From positions 1 through 64,000 of the forward strand of contig NZ_LMDS01000006.1 of assembly GCF_001425865.1 (NCBI RefSeq): a stretch of 64,000 nucleotides of DNA. The letters are read 5' to 3'. Positions 1-8,008 of this stretch are shown one piece after another. A model generated the notes under the pieces. It was not told the origin of the DNA. It searched no databases and saw only the letters and a list, made by a program, of their open reading frames with translations. The stretch is from Rhizobacter sp. Root404 (GTDB lineage Bacteria; Pseudomonadota; Gammaproteobacteria; Burkholderiales; Burkholderiaceae_C). Made by a program: the position numbers and the translations under genes. How positions within the stretch are numbered: position 1 is the first letter of the stretch; each line of letters starts with the position of its first letter.

Positions 1-94
1 GCAGCACGCTGGTCTTGTACGCCGGCGTCAGCGCCGGCGGGTGCGACGTCGTGTCGCGCATCAGGTATTCGGCGTCGGGCGCGGGGGCTCTCAT
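1..94 (-). CDS. pcaH: protocatechuate 3,4-dioxygenase beta subunit, N-terminal fragment
   Basis: Only the first 31 codons lie in the window; the gene runs off the left edge. The visible residues include HPPALTPAYKTSVL, which matches the conserved N-terminal stretch of PcaH (HPxALTPxYKTS, known from Pseudomonas). PcaH with PcaG forms the Fe(III) intradiol dioxygenase that opens protocatechuate in the beta-ketoadipate pathway. A GGAAG element precedes the ATG at a usable distance. It is divergent from the RcnB-like gene. The call rests on a short but characteristic motif; the catalytic Tyr/His ligands are outside the window. Confidence 0.7.
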   Translation of the reverse strand, partial: MRAPAPDAEYLMRDTTSHPPALTPAYKTSVL

Positions 95-248
95 GGTGGC
101 TTCCGTTTCTGTGGGATCTCGACTGTAGAAGCCCGCTTGCGAATTGTCACGACCGCGTGCCCTCCGATCGCCGCGGCGGATGTCGGCCTACAGCCCGGCG
201 CCGGCGTTGAGTACAGACTGGTCTACCGGATCATCCAAGGAGCGTCCC

Positions 249-752
249 ATGAGATACCACGCCATCGTCAGCGCCGTCGCAGCCTTTTCCATGAGCGTCA
301 GCGGTCTGGCGTTCGCTCAGAACGACAAGGATATCCGCGCCGACCGGGCCGGCCAGGGGAGCTACGACGTTCGCCTGCCGCGCCACGCCGATCCGCGCGA
401 CCGCCCGGTCGACACTCGCCGTGACGACCGCAGGAGCGATCGCCGCGATGACTACCGCAGCCGCAACGACCGCCGGGACGACTACCGTGGTCGTGACGAC
501 CGGCGAGGCCCGCCCGGCCATGCCCCCGCGTACGGCTACCGCGACGGTCGCGGCGCCGGTCCGAACCACAACTTCTACCGCGGCGGGCGCCTGCCGCCCG
601 AGTGGCGCAGCCGCCAGTACGTGGTCGACGACTGGCGCGGCCACCGCCTCACCGCGCCGCCGCGCGGCTACCACTGGGTGCAGACCGGCGGCGACTACGT
701 GCTGGTGGCCATCGCCACCGGCATCATCGCGTCGATCCTGTTGAACCAGTGA
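249..752 (+). CDS. RcnB-family periplasmic protein
   Basis: A 167-residue secreted protein. It has a clear signal peptide (cleavage near LAFAQ), a middle of about 70 residues rich in Arg/Asp (repeated DDR, RRDDYR), and a C-terminal domain with YHWVQTGGDYVLVAIATG. That last motif is the hallmark of the RcnB/YohN family, whose founding E. coli member tunes nickel/cobalt export with RcnA. No metal exporter is nearby, so the metal role is inferred from family only. The start is fixed by AAGGAG at 238-243. The Arg/Asp repeat suggests a disordered, charged linker typical of betaproteobacterial members. Confidence 0.8.
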   Translation: MRYHAIVSAVAAFSMSVSGLAFAQNDKDIRADRAGQGSYDVRLPRHADPRDRPVDTRRDDRRSDRRDDYRSRNDRRDDYRGRDDRRGPPGHAPAYGYRDGRGAGPNHNFYRGGRLPPEWRSRQYVVDDWRGHRLTAPPRGYHWVQTGGDYVLVAIATGIIASILLNQ

Positions 753-763
753 TCGCCTGAGGC

Positions 764-1567
764 TCAGGCGCGGCGCCGCCGCGCCGCGAACCCGAGCGCG
801 CCGAGACCGACGAGCATCAGCGCGTAGGTCCCGGGCTCGGGGATCGGCGTCACCGGCACACCGCCGGTCTGCGTGAAGCCCGCGTAGGTCACGTTCGCCT
901 GCGAGTTGTTGAAGAAGCCGAACTGACCGCCGGTGAAGGTGGTGTCGACGACCGTGGTGTCCCACAGCGTCGTCGCGCCGTTCTTCACGACGACGTGGAT
1001 CTCCCCCGGGTTCTGGTCGAAGTCGAGGTGGAAGCTGTAATCGGTCGCCGCGAGCCAGCCGGCCGAGGACGACTGGTTCTTCGCCAGCACGACCATGTCA
1101 CCGAAGCTGACCTGGTTCTCCCAGAACTCCTCGAGCGAGAGATCGGTGGCGCCGTTGCCGGTGCCGCCGGTGAACTTCTTGATCGCCATGCCCTCGGCCG
1201 CGGTGCGGCCGACGTAGCCCTGCGTGCCCTGCTTCCAGTCGAACAGGTAGAAGTTGCTCGAGTTCTGGTAGCCGAACACGAAGCCCATGTAGTCGTCGTC
1301 GCCGGTGCCGGCGTCGACGCGCCAGGTGCCGTCGATCGAGTACTTCGTCTGGTTCAAATTGTTCAGATAGAAGGACGGATCGGCGTTGATCACCTGCTTC
1401 ACCGTGGTGTTGCCGGCCGAGAGCACCCAGCTGCCGAACCCCTGGCCGCCCGGGTAGTTCAGCGTGAGCGGCGTCCAGGACGACAGGTCGAGCGGGTCCG
1501 CGGACACGGCGAACGGGGCGGCCGACAACAGTGCGGCGAGCGCGAAGCGGTTCAGGCGAGTGGTCAC
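764..1567 (-). CDS. PEP-CTERM protein with thrombospondin C-terminal-like domain
   Basis: A 267-residue exported protein starting at GTG with AGGAG seven bases upstream. It has an N-terminal signal peptide and a C-terminal PEP-CTERM tail (IPEPGTYALMLVGLGALG followed by RRRR), the signal cut by exosortase and linked to exopolysaccharide export. The middle contains DDDYMGFVFGYQNSSNFYLFDWKQGTQ-like sequence in two overlapping parts: DDDYMGFVFGYQ, then FYLFDWKQGTQGY. This strongly resembles the calcium-binding lectin-like C-terminal domain of animal thrombospondins (DDDFAGFVFGYQ...FYVVMWKQ). The likely role is a surface or extracellular-matrix protein. No exosortase gene is in the window. Promoter-side inverted repeats are described separately. 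Confidence 0.85.
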   Translation of the reverse strand: MTTRLNRFALAALLSAAPFAVSADPLDLSSWTPLTLNYPGGQGFGSWVLSAGNTTVKQVINADPSFYLNNLNQTKYSIDGTWRVDAGTGDDDYMGFVFGYQNSSNFYLFDWKQGTQGYVGRTAAEGMAIKKFTGGTGNGATDLSLEEFWENQVSFGDMVVLAKNQSSSAGWLAATDYSFHLDFDQNPGEIHVVVKNGATTLWDTTVVDTTFTGGQFGFFNNSQANVTYAGFTQTGGVPVTPIPEPGTYALMLVGLGALGFAARRRRA

Positions 1568-1673
1568 GGGTGGTCTCCTCGAAGGTGGACGTGGCGGGCA
1601 ATTTGTCTGTATTGCGACAATGAAATGCGCGAAGGTGGACTGTCGGAGTCGTCAACCCGTCTGAACACCCCAA

Positions 1674-1703
1674 GTCCTAGGGGCAGGACCCCTGAATCGG
1701 GGG
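1674..1703. promoter_or_regulatory. cluster of GC-box inverted repeats between PEP-CTERM gene and minC
   Basis: The 195-base divergent intergenic region holds overlapping short inverted repeats: GTCCT-N6-AGGAC, AGGGG-N5-CCCCT, and CCCC-N6-GGGG. They lie roughly midway between the two start codons. They may be regulator sites for either gene. No protein is assignable from sequence alone. Confidence 0.3.
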
Positions 1704-1762
1704 ATACCGCGGTCGGCCGAGGGCACCCGCTAAACTCGACGCCTTTGCCGCCGCACGAATCC

Positions 1763-2551
1763 ATGGCTGTCGTCCTCCAGGCTCCTGCTGCCTTCGAACT
1801 CAAGAGTGCCGCGCTCACGCTGGTGGCGGTGATGTTGAAGACCACCGACCTCGCGCGCCTGTCGCAGGCGCTCGACGAGCGCTTCGCCGACGCACCGGGC
1901 CTGTTCGACAACGATCCGGTCGCGATCGACCTCTCGCACGTGCGCGACGCCGACGAGCCGATCGACTTCGTCGTGCTCATGCACCTGCTGCGCGGTCACA
2001 AGATGTTGCCGGTGGCCGTCAAGTCCGGCAATGCGCAGCAGATGGAAGACGCGCTTGCCGCCGGTCTCAGCGAGGCCCACGGCAGCGGCCCGGGCGCGTT
2101 GCCGGTGCGCCAGCACGCGCCGATCGATGCCGGGGCGGAGCCGCCGGCGAAGGCAGTGGCGGCGGCGGCACCGGCCACCGAGCCCGAGCCCGAGCCGATG
2201 CCCGAACCCCCGCGCACGGCGCTGGTGATCGACAAGCCGCTGCGGTCCGGTCAGCGGGTCTATGCCAAGGGCGCCGACCTGATCGTGCTCGCGGTGGTCA
2301 GCTTCGGCGCCGAGGTGATCGCCGACGGCAACATCCACGTCTACGCGCCGCTGCGCGGCCGGGCGCTGGCCGGCGCGCTGGGCGACACCCGCGCGCGCAT
2401 CTTCACGACCTGCATGGAGCCGCAGCTGCTCTCCATCGCCGGCATCTATCGAACCACCGAACACGAATTGCCCGCCGCCGTGCTGGGCAAGCCCGCACAG
2501 GTGCGGCTCGCGGGCGAGAAGCTCGTCGTCGAGCCCCTCCAATCAGATTGA
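1763..2551 (+). CDS. minC: septum site-determining protein MinC
   Basis: A 262-residue FtsZ-assembly inhibitor of the Min system. The N-terminal domain (about residues 1-105) blocks FtsZ polymerisation. A Pro/Glu/Ala-rich linker (about 125-155) follows. The C-terminal right-handed beta-helix contains RSGQRVYAKGADLIVLAVV, GAEVIADGNIHVYAPLRGRA and CMEPQLLSIAGIY, which are the MinD-binding and dimerisation parts. It is followed by minD after 19 bases and then minE, so it is the first gene of a minCDE operon. The ATG lacks an obvious strong Shine-Dalgarno sequence; the chosen start gives the usual family N-terminus. Confidence 0.95.
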   Translation: MAVVLQAPAAFELKSAALTLVAVMLKTTDLARLSQALDERFADAPGLFDNDPVAIDLSHVRDADEPIDFVVLMHLLRGHKMLPVAVKSGNAQQMEDALAAGLSEAHGSGPGALPVRQHAPIDAGAEPPAKAVAAAAPATEPEPEPMPEPPRTALVIDKPLRSGQRVYAKGADLIVLAVVSFGAEVIADGNIHVYAPLRGRALAGALGDTRARIFTTCMEPQLLSIAGIYRTTEHELPAAVLGKPAQVRLAGEKLVVEPLQSD

Positions 2552-2570
2552 ACCAAAGGATTCCGAGACC

Positions 2571-3386
2571 ATGGCCAAGATCGTCGTCGTGACCTCCGGC
2601 AAGGGTGGCGTGGGCAAGACCACCACCAGCGCCAGTTTCGCCTCGGGCCTCGCACTCGCCGGCCACAAGACCGCGGTGATCGACTTCGACGTCGGCCTGC
2701 GCAACCTCGACCTGATCATGGGTTGCGAGCGCCGCGTCGTCTACGACCTGATCAACGTGATCCAGGAAGAGGCCAACCTCAACCAGGCGCTGATCAAGGA
2801 CAAGCAGTGCGACAACCTGTTCGTGCTCGCTGCCTCGCAGACGCGCGACAAGGACGCGCTGACGCAGGAGGGCGTCGAGAAGGTGCTGAACGATCTCGCC
2901 GCGATGGACTTCGAGTACATCGTCTGCGACTCGCCGGCTGGCATCGAGACCGGCGCGCTGATGGCGATGCACTTCGCCGACGAGGCGCTGGTCGTGACCA
3001 ACCCCGAGGTCTCGTCGGTGCGCGACTCCGACCGCATCCTCGGCATGCTGTCGTCCAAGACCAAGCGCGCGATCGACGGCAAGGAGCCGATCAAGGAGCA
3101 CCTGCTGATCACCCGCTACAACCCGAATCGGGTCGAGGGCGGGCAGATGCTGTCGCTCGGCGACATCAAGGACATCCTGCGGATCGACCTGATCGGCGTG
3201 ATCCCCGAATCGGAGACCGTGCTCGACGCCTCCAACCAGGGCGTGCCGGCAGTGCACCTGAAGGGCACCGACGTGTCCGAGGCCTACAAGGACGTGGTGG
3301 CGCGCTTCCTCGGCGAGAGCCGACCGATGCGCTTCACGGAGGCCGTGAAACCCGGCTTCTTCAAACGCGTCTTCGGAGGGAGGTAA
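2571..3386 (+). CDS. minD: septum site-determining ATPase MinD
   Basis: A 271-residue ParA/MinD-type P-loop ATPase. The deviant Walker A motif GKGGVGKTTT is at residues 10-19, followed by FDVGLRNLDLIMGCERRVVYDL. A C-terminal amphipathic helix (PGFFKRVFGGR) is the membrane-targeting sequence. MinD recruits MinC to the membrane and oscillates with MinE to keep division at midcell. AAAGGA precedes the start. The minE start codon lies three bases after the stop, indicating translational coupling. Confidence 0.98.
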   Translation: MAKIVVVTSGKGGVGKTTTSASFASGLALAGHKTAVIDFDVGLRNLDLIMGCERRVVYDLINVIQEEANLNQALIKDKQCDNLFVLAASQTRDKDALTQEGVEKVLNDLAAMDFEYIVCDSPAGIETGALMAMHFADEALVVTNPEVSSVRDSDRILGMLSSKTKRAIDGKEPIKEHLLITRYNPNRVEGGQMLSLGDIKDILRIDLIGVIPESETVLDASNQGVPAVHLKGTDVSEAYKDVVARFLGESRPMRFTEAVKPGFFKRVFGGR

Positions 3387-3389
3387 GGC

Positions 3390-3653
3390 ATGTCTCTGCT
3401 GTCCTTCCTGCTCGGAGAAAAGAAGAAGACCGCCAGCGTCGCCAAGGAGCGGCTGCAGATCATCCTCGCGCACGAGCGCAGCGGGCGCGGCGCGAGCCGC
3501 CCCGACTACCTGCCCGCGCTGCAGAAGGAGCTGATGGCGGTGATATCGAAGTACGTGTCGATCAAGCCCGAGGACATCAAGGTCGAACTGGAACGCCAGG
3601 ACAACCTCGAGGTGCTGCAAGTCAAGATCGAGCTGCCCGACGCGTTGCGCTGA
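3390..3653 (+). CDS. minE: cell division topological specificity factor MinE
   Basis: An 87-residue MinE. The N-terminal membrane-binding and anti-MinCD segment begins MSLLSFLLGEKKKTASVAKERLQIILAHER, read here in two parts: MSLLSFLLGEKKKTAS and AKERLQIILAHER. The C-terminal topological-specificity domain ends in QVKIELPDALR. It stimulates MinD ATPase activity to drive pole-to-pole oscillation. It is the last gene of minCDE, and its GGGAGG Shine-Dalgarno sequence overlaps the end of minD. Confidence 0.97.
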   Translation: MSLLSFLLGEKKKTASVAKERLQIILAHERSGRGASRPDYLPALQKELMAVISKYVSIKPEDIKVELERQDNLEVLQVKIELPDALR

Positions 3654-3697
3654 GGTCCACAAGGGAATAGCGGCGCCGTCCCAAGCGTCTACCGAGG

Positions 3698-3714
3698 GCG
3701 GACACCTCGTCCGC
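3698..3714 (+). terminator. weak hairpin after minE
   Basis: GCGGAC-N5-GTCCGC forms a 6-bp stem 44 bases after the minE stop. There is no U-tract, so termination is uncertain; it may also be part of the leader of the next gene. Confidence 0.25.
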
Positions 3715-3731
3715 GCCTCCGGACTGCCGCC

Positions 3732-4115
3732 ATGCGTTTCGCTCTTCGCCCCATTTCGCTCCTGATCGTCAGTGCCGCGTTGCTCGGCGCCTGCGCCGTC
3801 ATGGCGCCCGCCCCGACGCGGACCGCCGACGGCGTGCTCGTCGGCGCCAACGGCATGACGCTCTACACCTTCGACAAGGACACCGCCGGCAGCGGCAAGT
3901 CCGTCTGCAACGGTGCGTGCGCGACCAACTGGCCGCCGTTGATGGCCACCGACCTGGACAAGCCTGCCGGCGACTACAGCGTCGTCACCCGCGACGACGG
4001 CAAGAAGCAGTGGGCCCTCAAGGGCAAGCCGCTGTACTACTGGGTCAAGGACACGAAACCCGGCGACAGGACGGGCGACGGCGTGCTCGGCGCCTGGCAC
4101 ACCGCCAAGCCCTGA
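3732..4115 (+). CDS. secreted-repeat lipoprotein (Lipoprotein_15/COG4315 type)
   Basis: A 127-residue small lipoprotein. The signal peptide ends in the lipobox LLGAC (Cys near residue 21). Two copies of the family repeat follow: GVLVGANGMTLYTFDKDT...CNGACATNWPPL and KKQWALKGKPLYYWVKDTKPGDRTGDGV. The family is widespread in proteobacteria and sits on the periplasmic side of a membrane; its biochemical role is unknown. The two Cys residues in CNGAC could form a disulfide. It lies alone between minE and zwf on the same strand. Confidence 0.85.
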   Translation: MRFALRPISLLIVSAALLGACAVMAPAPTRTADGVLVGANGMTLYTFDKDTAGSGKSVCNGACATNWPPLMATDLDKPAGDYSVVTRDDGKKQWALKGKPLYYWVKDTKPGDRTGDGVLGAWHTAKP

Positions 4116-4227
4116 GCAACTCGCCGCGCGCGGGCGCCAGGCCCGCTCCTTGCGTCCGCTGACGCAGAATGCCGCTGGGCGTCGACACGTGGGTCGGCGC
4201 GGGCAGGGCTGACGAAGGGTGGGCGCG

Positions 4228-5691
4228 GTGGCAAAGATTCCTCCAGGTGTGGGCCCGCGGTTTCCGCAGGTCGTGGTGCTGTTCGGCGCGACCGGCGACC
4301 TGGCGCGGCGCAAGCTGCTGCCCGGCCTGTTCCACCTCGCGAGTGCCGGCTTCATTCCGGGCTGCCGGATCATCGGCGTCTCGCTCGACGAGTACGGCGT
4401 CGAGGAGTTCCGCGCCGCGGCACGCAGCGCGCTCGACGAGTTCGCGGCGCGCAAGGTCAGCGACGCCGACTGGGACACCTTCGCCGCCACGCTCGACTAC
4501 GTGCCGCTCACGGCCGGCCCGGCCGCGCTGCGCGCCGCGGTCGATGCCGCCGAGGCCACGCTCGCGGGCGAGAGCCGCCGGCTGCACTACCTGAGCGTGC
4601 CGCCGAGCGCCGCGCTGTCGGCGGTGCGCATGCTGGGCGAGGCGGGTCTGGTCGAACGCTCGCGCATCGTGATGGAAAAGCCCTTCGGCACCGACAAGGC
4701 CAGCGCCGTGTCGCTGAACGCCAGGCTGCACGAGGTCTTCGCCGAGGAGCAGATCTTCCGCATCGACCACTTCCTCGGCAAGGAGCCGGCGCAGAACATC
4801 CTCGCGTTCCGGTTCGCGAACGGCCTCTTCGAGCCGATCTGGAACCGCAACTTCATCGACCACGTGCAGATCGACGTGCCGGAGACGCTGGGTCTGGGCA
4901 AGCGCTCGGGCTTCTACGAGCAGACCGGCGCCTACCGCGACATGGTGGTCACGCACCTGTTCCAGATCCTCGGCTTCATGGCGATGGAGCCGCCGACCTC
5001 GCTCGAGCCCGCGCCGATCAGCGAGGAGAAGAACAAGGTCTTCCGCAGCATGCTGCCGATCCAGCCGAGCGACGTGGTGCGCGGCCAGTACAACGGCTAC
5101 CGGCAGGAGGACGGCGTCGACCCCGAATCGGAAACCGAGACCTTCATCGCGCTGAAGTGCTTCATCGACAACTGGCGCTGGGCCGGCGTGCCGTTCTTCC
5201 TGCGCACCGGCAAGCGCCTCGCCGAGGGCCAGCGGATCATCTCGATCGCGTTCCGCGAGCCGCCGAAGAGCATGTTCCCGGCCGGCTCGGGCGTCGGTGC
5301 GCAGGGGCCCGATCACCTGACCTTCGACCTGGCCGACGCGTCGAAGATGAGCCTGTCGTTCTACGGCAAGCGGCCCGGCCCCGGCATGCGGCTGGACAAG
5401 CTTAGCCTGCAGTTCGCGATGCACGACACCGGGCTGATCGGCGACGTGCTCGAAGCCTACGAGCGCCTGATCCTCGACGCGATGCGCGGCGACCGCACGC
5501 TGTTCACGACCGCCGAAGGCATCGAGCGGCTCTGGGAAGTGTCGACCCAACTGCTCGAAGCGCCCCCGCCGGTGCGGCTGTACCCGCCGGGCTCGTGGGG
5601 CCCGAAGTCGATCCACCAGCTGATCGCGCCGCATGCCTGGCGGCTGCCGTTCGAGCGGGCCTGGCGCGATCCGAACAAGTCGGGCGGGTGA
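4228..5691 (+). CDS. zwf: glucose-6-phosphate 1-dehydrogenase
   Basis: A 487-residue enzyme oxidising glucose-6-phosphate to 6-phosphogluconolactone with NADP/NAD, feeding the oxidative pentose-phosphate or Entner-Doudoroff route. It shows the coenzyme motif VVLFGATGDLARRKLLPGLFHL in part (FGATGDLARRKLLP), the catalytic signature RIDHFLGKEPAQNI (His as base, Lys for phosphate), and the EKPFGTD segment. The GTG at 4228 is preferred because GAAGG sits about nine bases upstream; a GTG at 4219 would leave no spacing. No pgl, edd or hexR lies next to it, so it is a solitary zwf. It converges on the monooxygenase gene nine bases away. Confidence 0.93.
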   Translation: MAKIPPGVGPRFPQVVVLFGATGDLARRKLLPGLFHLASAGFIPGCRIIGVSLDEYGVEEFRAAARSALDEFAARKVSDADWDTFAATLDYVPLTAGPAALRAAVDAAEATLAGESRRLHYLSVPPSAALSAVRMLGEAGLVERSRIVMEKPFGTDKASAVSLNARLHEVFAEEQIFRIDHFLGKEPAQNILAFRFANGLFEPIWNRNFIDHVQIDVPETLGLGKRSGFYEQTGAYRDMVVTHLFQILGFMAMEPPTSLEPAPISEEKNKVFRSMLPIQPSDVVRGQYNGYRQEDGVDPESETETFIALKCFIDNWRWAGVPFFLRTGKRLAEGQRIISIAFREPPKSMFPAGSGVGAQGPDHLTFDLADASKMSLSFYGKRPGPGMRLDKLSLQFAMHDTGLIGDVLEAYERLILDAMRGDRTLFTTAEGIERLWEVSTQLLEAPPPVRLYPPGSWGPKSIHQLIAPHAWRLPFERAWRDPNKSGG

Positions 5692-5700
5692 CCGCGGCCT

Positions 5701-6687
5701 TCAGCCGCGTGCGACCTCGGCGGTGATCTCGTAGGAGCGCAGGCGAGCCGCGTGGTCGAAGACCTGCGAGGTGATCATCAGCTCGTCGGCGCCGGTGCGG
5801 TCGATGAAGGCGCGCAACTCGCGCCGCACCGTGTCGGGCGAACCGACCGCAGAGCACGACAGGACCGAGTCGAGCAACGCGTTCTCCTGCGGGCCGAGGC
5901 GCTCGCGGTAGCCGGCCTGCGGCGGCTGCAACTGGCCCGGCCGGCCGCTGCGCAGGTTCACGAAGGCCTGCTGCATCGACGTGGCGAGGAACTCCGCCTC
6001 GTCGTCGGTGTCGGCCGCGAAGACATTGAAGCCCAGCATCACGTGCGGCTTGCCACCCGGCGCCGAGGGCCGGAACTGCTGCCGGTACAGCGCGATCGCC
6101 TGCATCATCTGCGCCGGAGCGAAGTGCGACGCGAAGGCGTACGGCAGCCCGAGGGCGGCCGCGAGCTGCGCGCCGTACAGGCTGGAGCCGAGGATCCACA
6201 GCGGCACGTTCGCACCGCGCCCGGGCACCGCGAGCACCGGCTGGCGCGGCGCGTCGCTCAGGTAGTCGGCCAGTTCGAGCACGTCCTGCGGGAAGCTGTC
6301 GACGTCGGACCCGAGGTGGCGGCGCAGCGCGCGGGCGGTGGGCTGGTCGGAGCCCGGCGCACGGCCGAGGCCGAGGTCGATCCGGCCCGGGTACAGCGCC
6401 GCCAGCGTGCCGAACTGTTCGGCAATGACCAGCGGTGAATGGTTGGGCAGCATGATGCCGCCGGCGCCGACGCGGATCGTCGAGGTGCCGCCCGCCACGT
6501 GGCCGATCAGCACCGCGGTCGCGGCGCTGGCGATGCCCGGCATGCCGTGGTGCTCGGCGAGCCAGAAGCGGTGGAAGCCGAGGCGCTCGGCATGGCGCGC
6601 CAGGTCGAGCGTGCGGCGGAACGATTCCGCGGCGTCGCTGCCCTGCGTGATCGGCGAGAGGTCGAGTACGGAAAGCGGCGTCTTCAT
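5701..6687 (-). CDS. luciferase-like (LLM class) flavin-dependent oxidoreductase
   Basis: A 328-residue TIM-barrel flavoprotein of the bacterial luciferase superfamily, in the alkanal-monooxygenase/MsnO8-like branch. Evidence is LSVLDLSPI at the N-terminus, FHRFWLAEHHGMPGIASAAT, VGAGGIMLPNHSPLVIAEQFGTL, and YPGRIDLGLGRAPGSD. Such enzymes use FMNH2 and oxygen; the substrate is not deducible. The ATG at 6687 (MKTPLS) gives the usual family start; an ATG three codons upstream is possible. It is followed on the opposite side by zwf. Confidence 0.85.
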   Translation of the reverse strand: MKTPLSVLDLSPITQGSDAAESFRRTLDLARHAERLGFHRFWLAEHHGMPGIASAATAVLIGHVAGGTSTIRVGAGGIMLPNHSPLVIAEQFGTLAALYPGRIDLGLGRAPGSDQPTARALRRHLGSDVDSFPQDVLELADYLSDAPRQPVLAVPGRGANVPLWILGSSLYGAQLAAALGLPYAFASHFAPAQMMQAIALYRQQFRPSAPGGKPHVMLGFNVFAADTDDEAEFLATSMQQAFVNLRSGRPGQLQPPQAGYRERLGPQENALLDSVLSCSAVGSPDTVRRELRAFIDRTGADELMITSQVFDHAARLRSYEITAEVARG

Positions 6688-6729
6688 CCACCGCATCTGG
6701 GGGCGGCCGGGCCGCCTGCAACCGCCGAT

Positions 6730-7971
6730 TCAGCCGCGCAGCGCGTCGCCGGCCCACAGCGCGTCGAGCTGCGATGCGCTCCAGTCACCGCGCGGCTCGC
6801 GAGCGGTGATGGCGTCGCTGGCGTCGGCGCGCGCCAGATCGATCTGCTGCGCGGCGATCGGCATGTTCGAGCGGGTCGAGAAGAAGACCTTGACGGTCGG
6901 CGCGGTCAGGTTGGTCGCGTGCTGCTTGACGACCACGGCGAGGCGCCCGGAGCGCAGCCGCACCATCGAGCCGGTCGGGTAGATGCCCAGGCTGCGCACG
7001 AACACCGCGAACAGCGTCGGGTCGAAGTGGCCGGCCCAGGAGGCCATGCGCGAGATCGAGTCGGCCGGGTCCCAGGCTGCCTTGTACGGGCGGTTCGAGC
7101 TGATCGCGTCGTAGACATCGCAGATGGCGCCCATGCGCGCCATCTGGGAGATCGCGTCGCCCGTCAGTCCTTGCGGGTAGCCGCGCCCGTCGACGCGCTC
7201 GTGGTGGTGCAGGCAGACGTCGAGCGCGACCGCGCCGGCCGTGCCGCCTTCGAGCAGCACGGCGTGGCCGCGGGCCGGATGCGAGCGCATCACGCCGAAC
7301 TCGGCGTCGGTCAGTTTGCCGGGCTTGTTGAGCACCTCCAGCGGCATCAGCGCCTTGCCGACGTCGTGCAGCAGCCCGGCCAGCCCGGCCTCGCGGCACG
7401 CCGCGGCGCCGAGGCCCGCTTCGCGCGCCAGCGCGATCATCAGCGCGCAGACGGCCACCGAGTGCATGTAGCTGTAGTCGTCCTTGGTCTTGAGCCGCGC
7501 CAGGCTGACGAGCGCGCCCGGGTTGCGGAACACCGAAGCCGCGAGTTCCTCGACCAGCGGCTGGAAGGCCTCGGCATTGAGCGCCTTGCCCATGCGCAGC
7601 TCGCCGAACAGCTGCTGCACCGCGAGCTTGGACTTCCTGCACAGGCGCGCGGCCTGGGCCAGCTCCTCCTCGAACGCGACGCTCGGCGCCGGCACGGTGT
7701 CGGGCGGGTCGGGCAGCTCGGCGAACGACGCGGGCGCGGTCGGCGAGTCCTTCACCCCCGGCGTCGCAGGCGCCGCAGGGGCCGCCACGTCGAGGCCCTT
7801 GGACGAGTCGATCCAGCAGTGCGTGACGCCGCTGGTACGAACGGCGCTCAAGTCTGCCGCGTCAGCGAGTACAAACTTCGTTCGCCAGAAGGGGTGATCG
7901 AGCCACGGCCCCTCCAGGGCATGCAGGTGCATGCCCAGGCGAAGATCGGCGGTGGCGATTTTCTTCAGCAT
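6730..7971 (-). CDS. HD-GYP domain protein with N-terminal DUF3391, probable c-di-GMP phosphodiesterase
   Basis: A 413-residue cytoplasmic protein. Residues 1-60 form a DUF3391-type domain (LRLGMHLHALEGPWLDHPFW), an Ala/Pro-rich linker covers about 65-100, and an HD-GYP domain spans about 150-350. The metal and catalytic motifs are intact: HDVGK (about 202-206) and HHERVDGRGYP (about 256-266), so hydrolysis of c-di-GMP is likely. The gene follows the RND operon on the same strand 37 bases after the permease stop; it may be cotranscribed, although its function is unrelated. Confidence 0.9.
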   Translation of the reverse strand: MLKKIATADLRLGMHLHALEGPWLDHPFWRTKFVLADAADLSAVRTSGVTHCWIDSSKGLDVAAPAAPATPGVKDSPTAPASFAELPDPPDTVPAPSVAFEEELAQAARLCRKSKLAVQQLFGELRMGKALNAEAFQPLVEELAASVFRNPGALVSLARLKTKDDYSYMHSVAVCALMIALAREAGLGAAACREAGLAGLLHDVGKALMPLEVLNKPGKLTDAEFGVMRSHPARGHAVLLEGGTAGAVALDVCLHHHERVDGRGYPQGLTGDAISQMARMGAICDVYDAISSNRPYKAAWDPADSISRMASWAGHFDPTLFAVFVRSLGIYPTGSMVRLRSGRLAVVVKQHATNLTAPTVKVFFSTRSNMPIAAQQIDLARADASDAITAREPRGDWSASQLDALWAGDALRG

Positions 7972-8008
7972 CGGGTGGGGTGCCCGCGCCGCGTCGAGCC
8001 GGCACCGG

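Noticed and set aside
995..1762. In-frame extension of minC by about 256 codons upstream
   Set aside because: It runs antisense through the PEP-CTERM gene and does not resemble MinC. The ATG at 1763 gives the normal MinC length.
4183..4195. CACGTG core upstream of zwf as a further parS site
   Set aside because: Only the central six bases match; flanks are GACACGTGGG, not TGTTTCACGTGAAACA. Other CACGTG occurrences in the window fail the same test.
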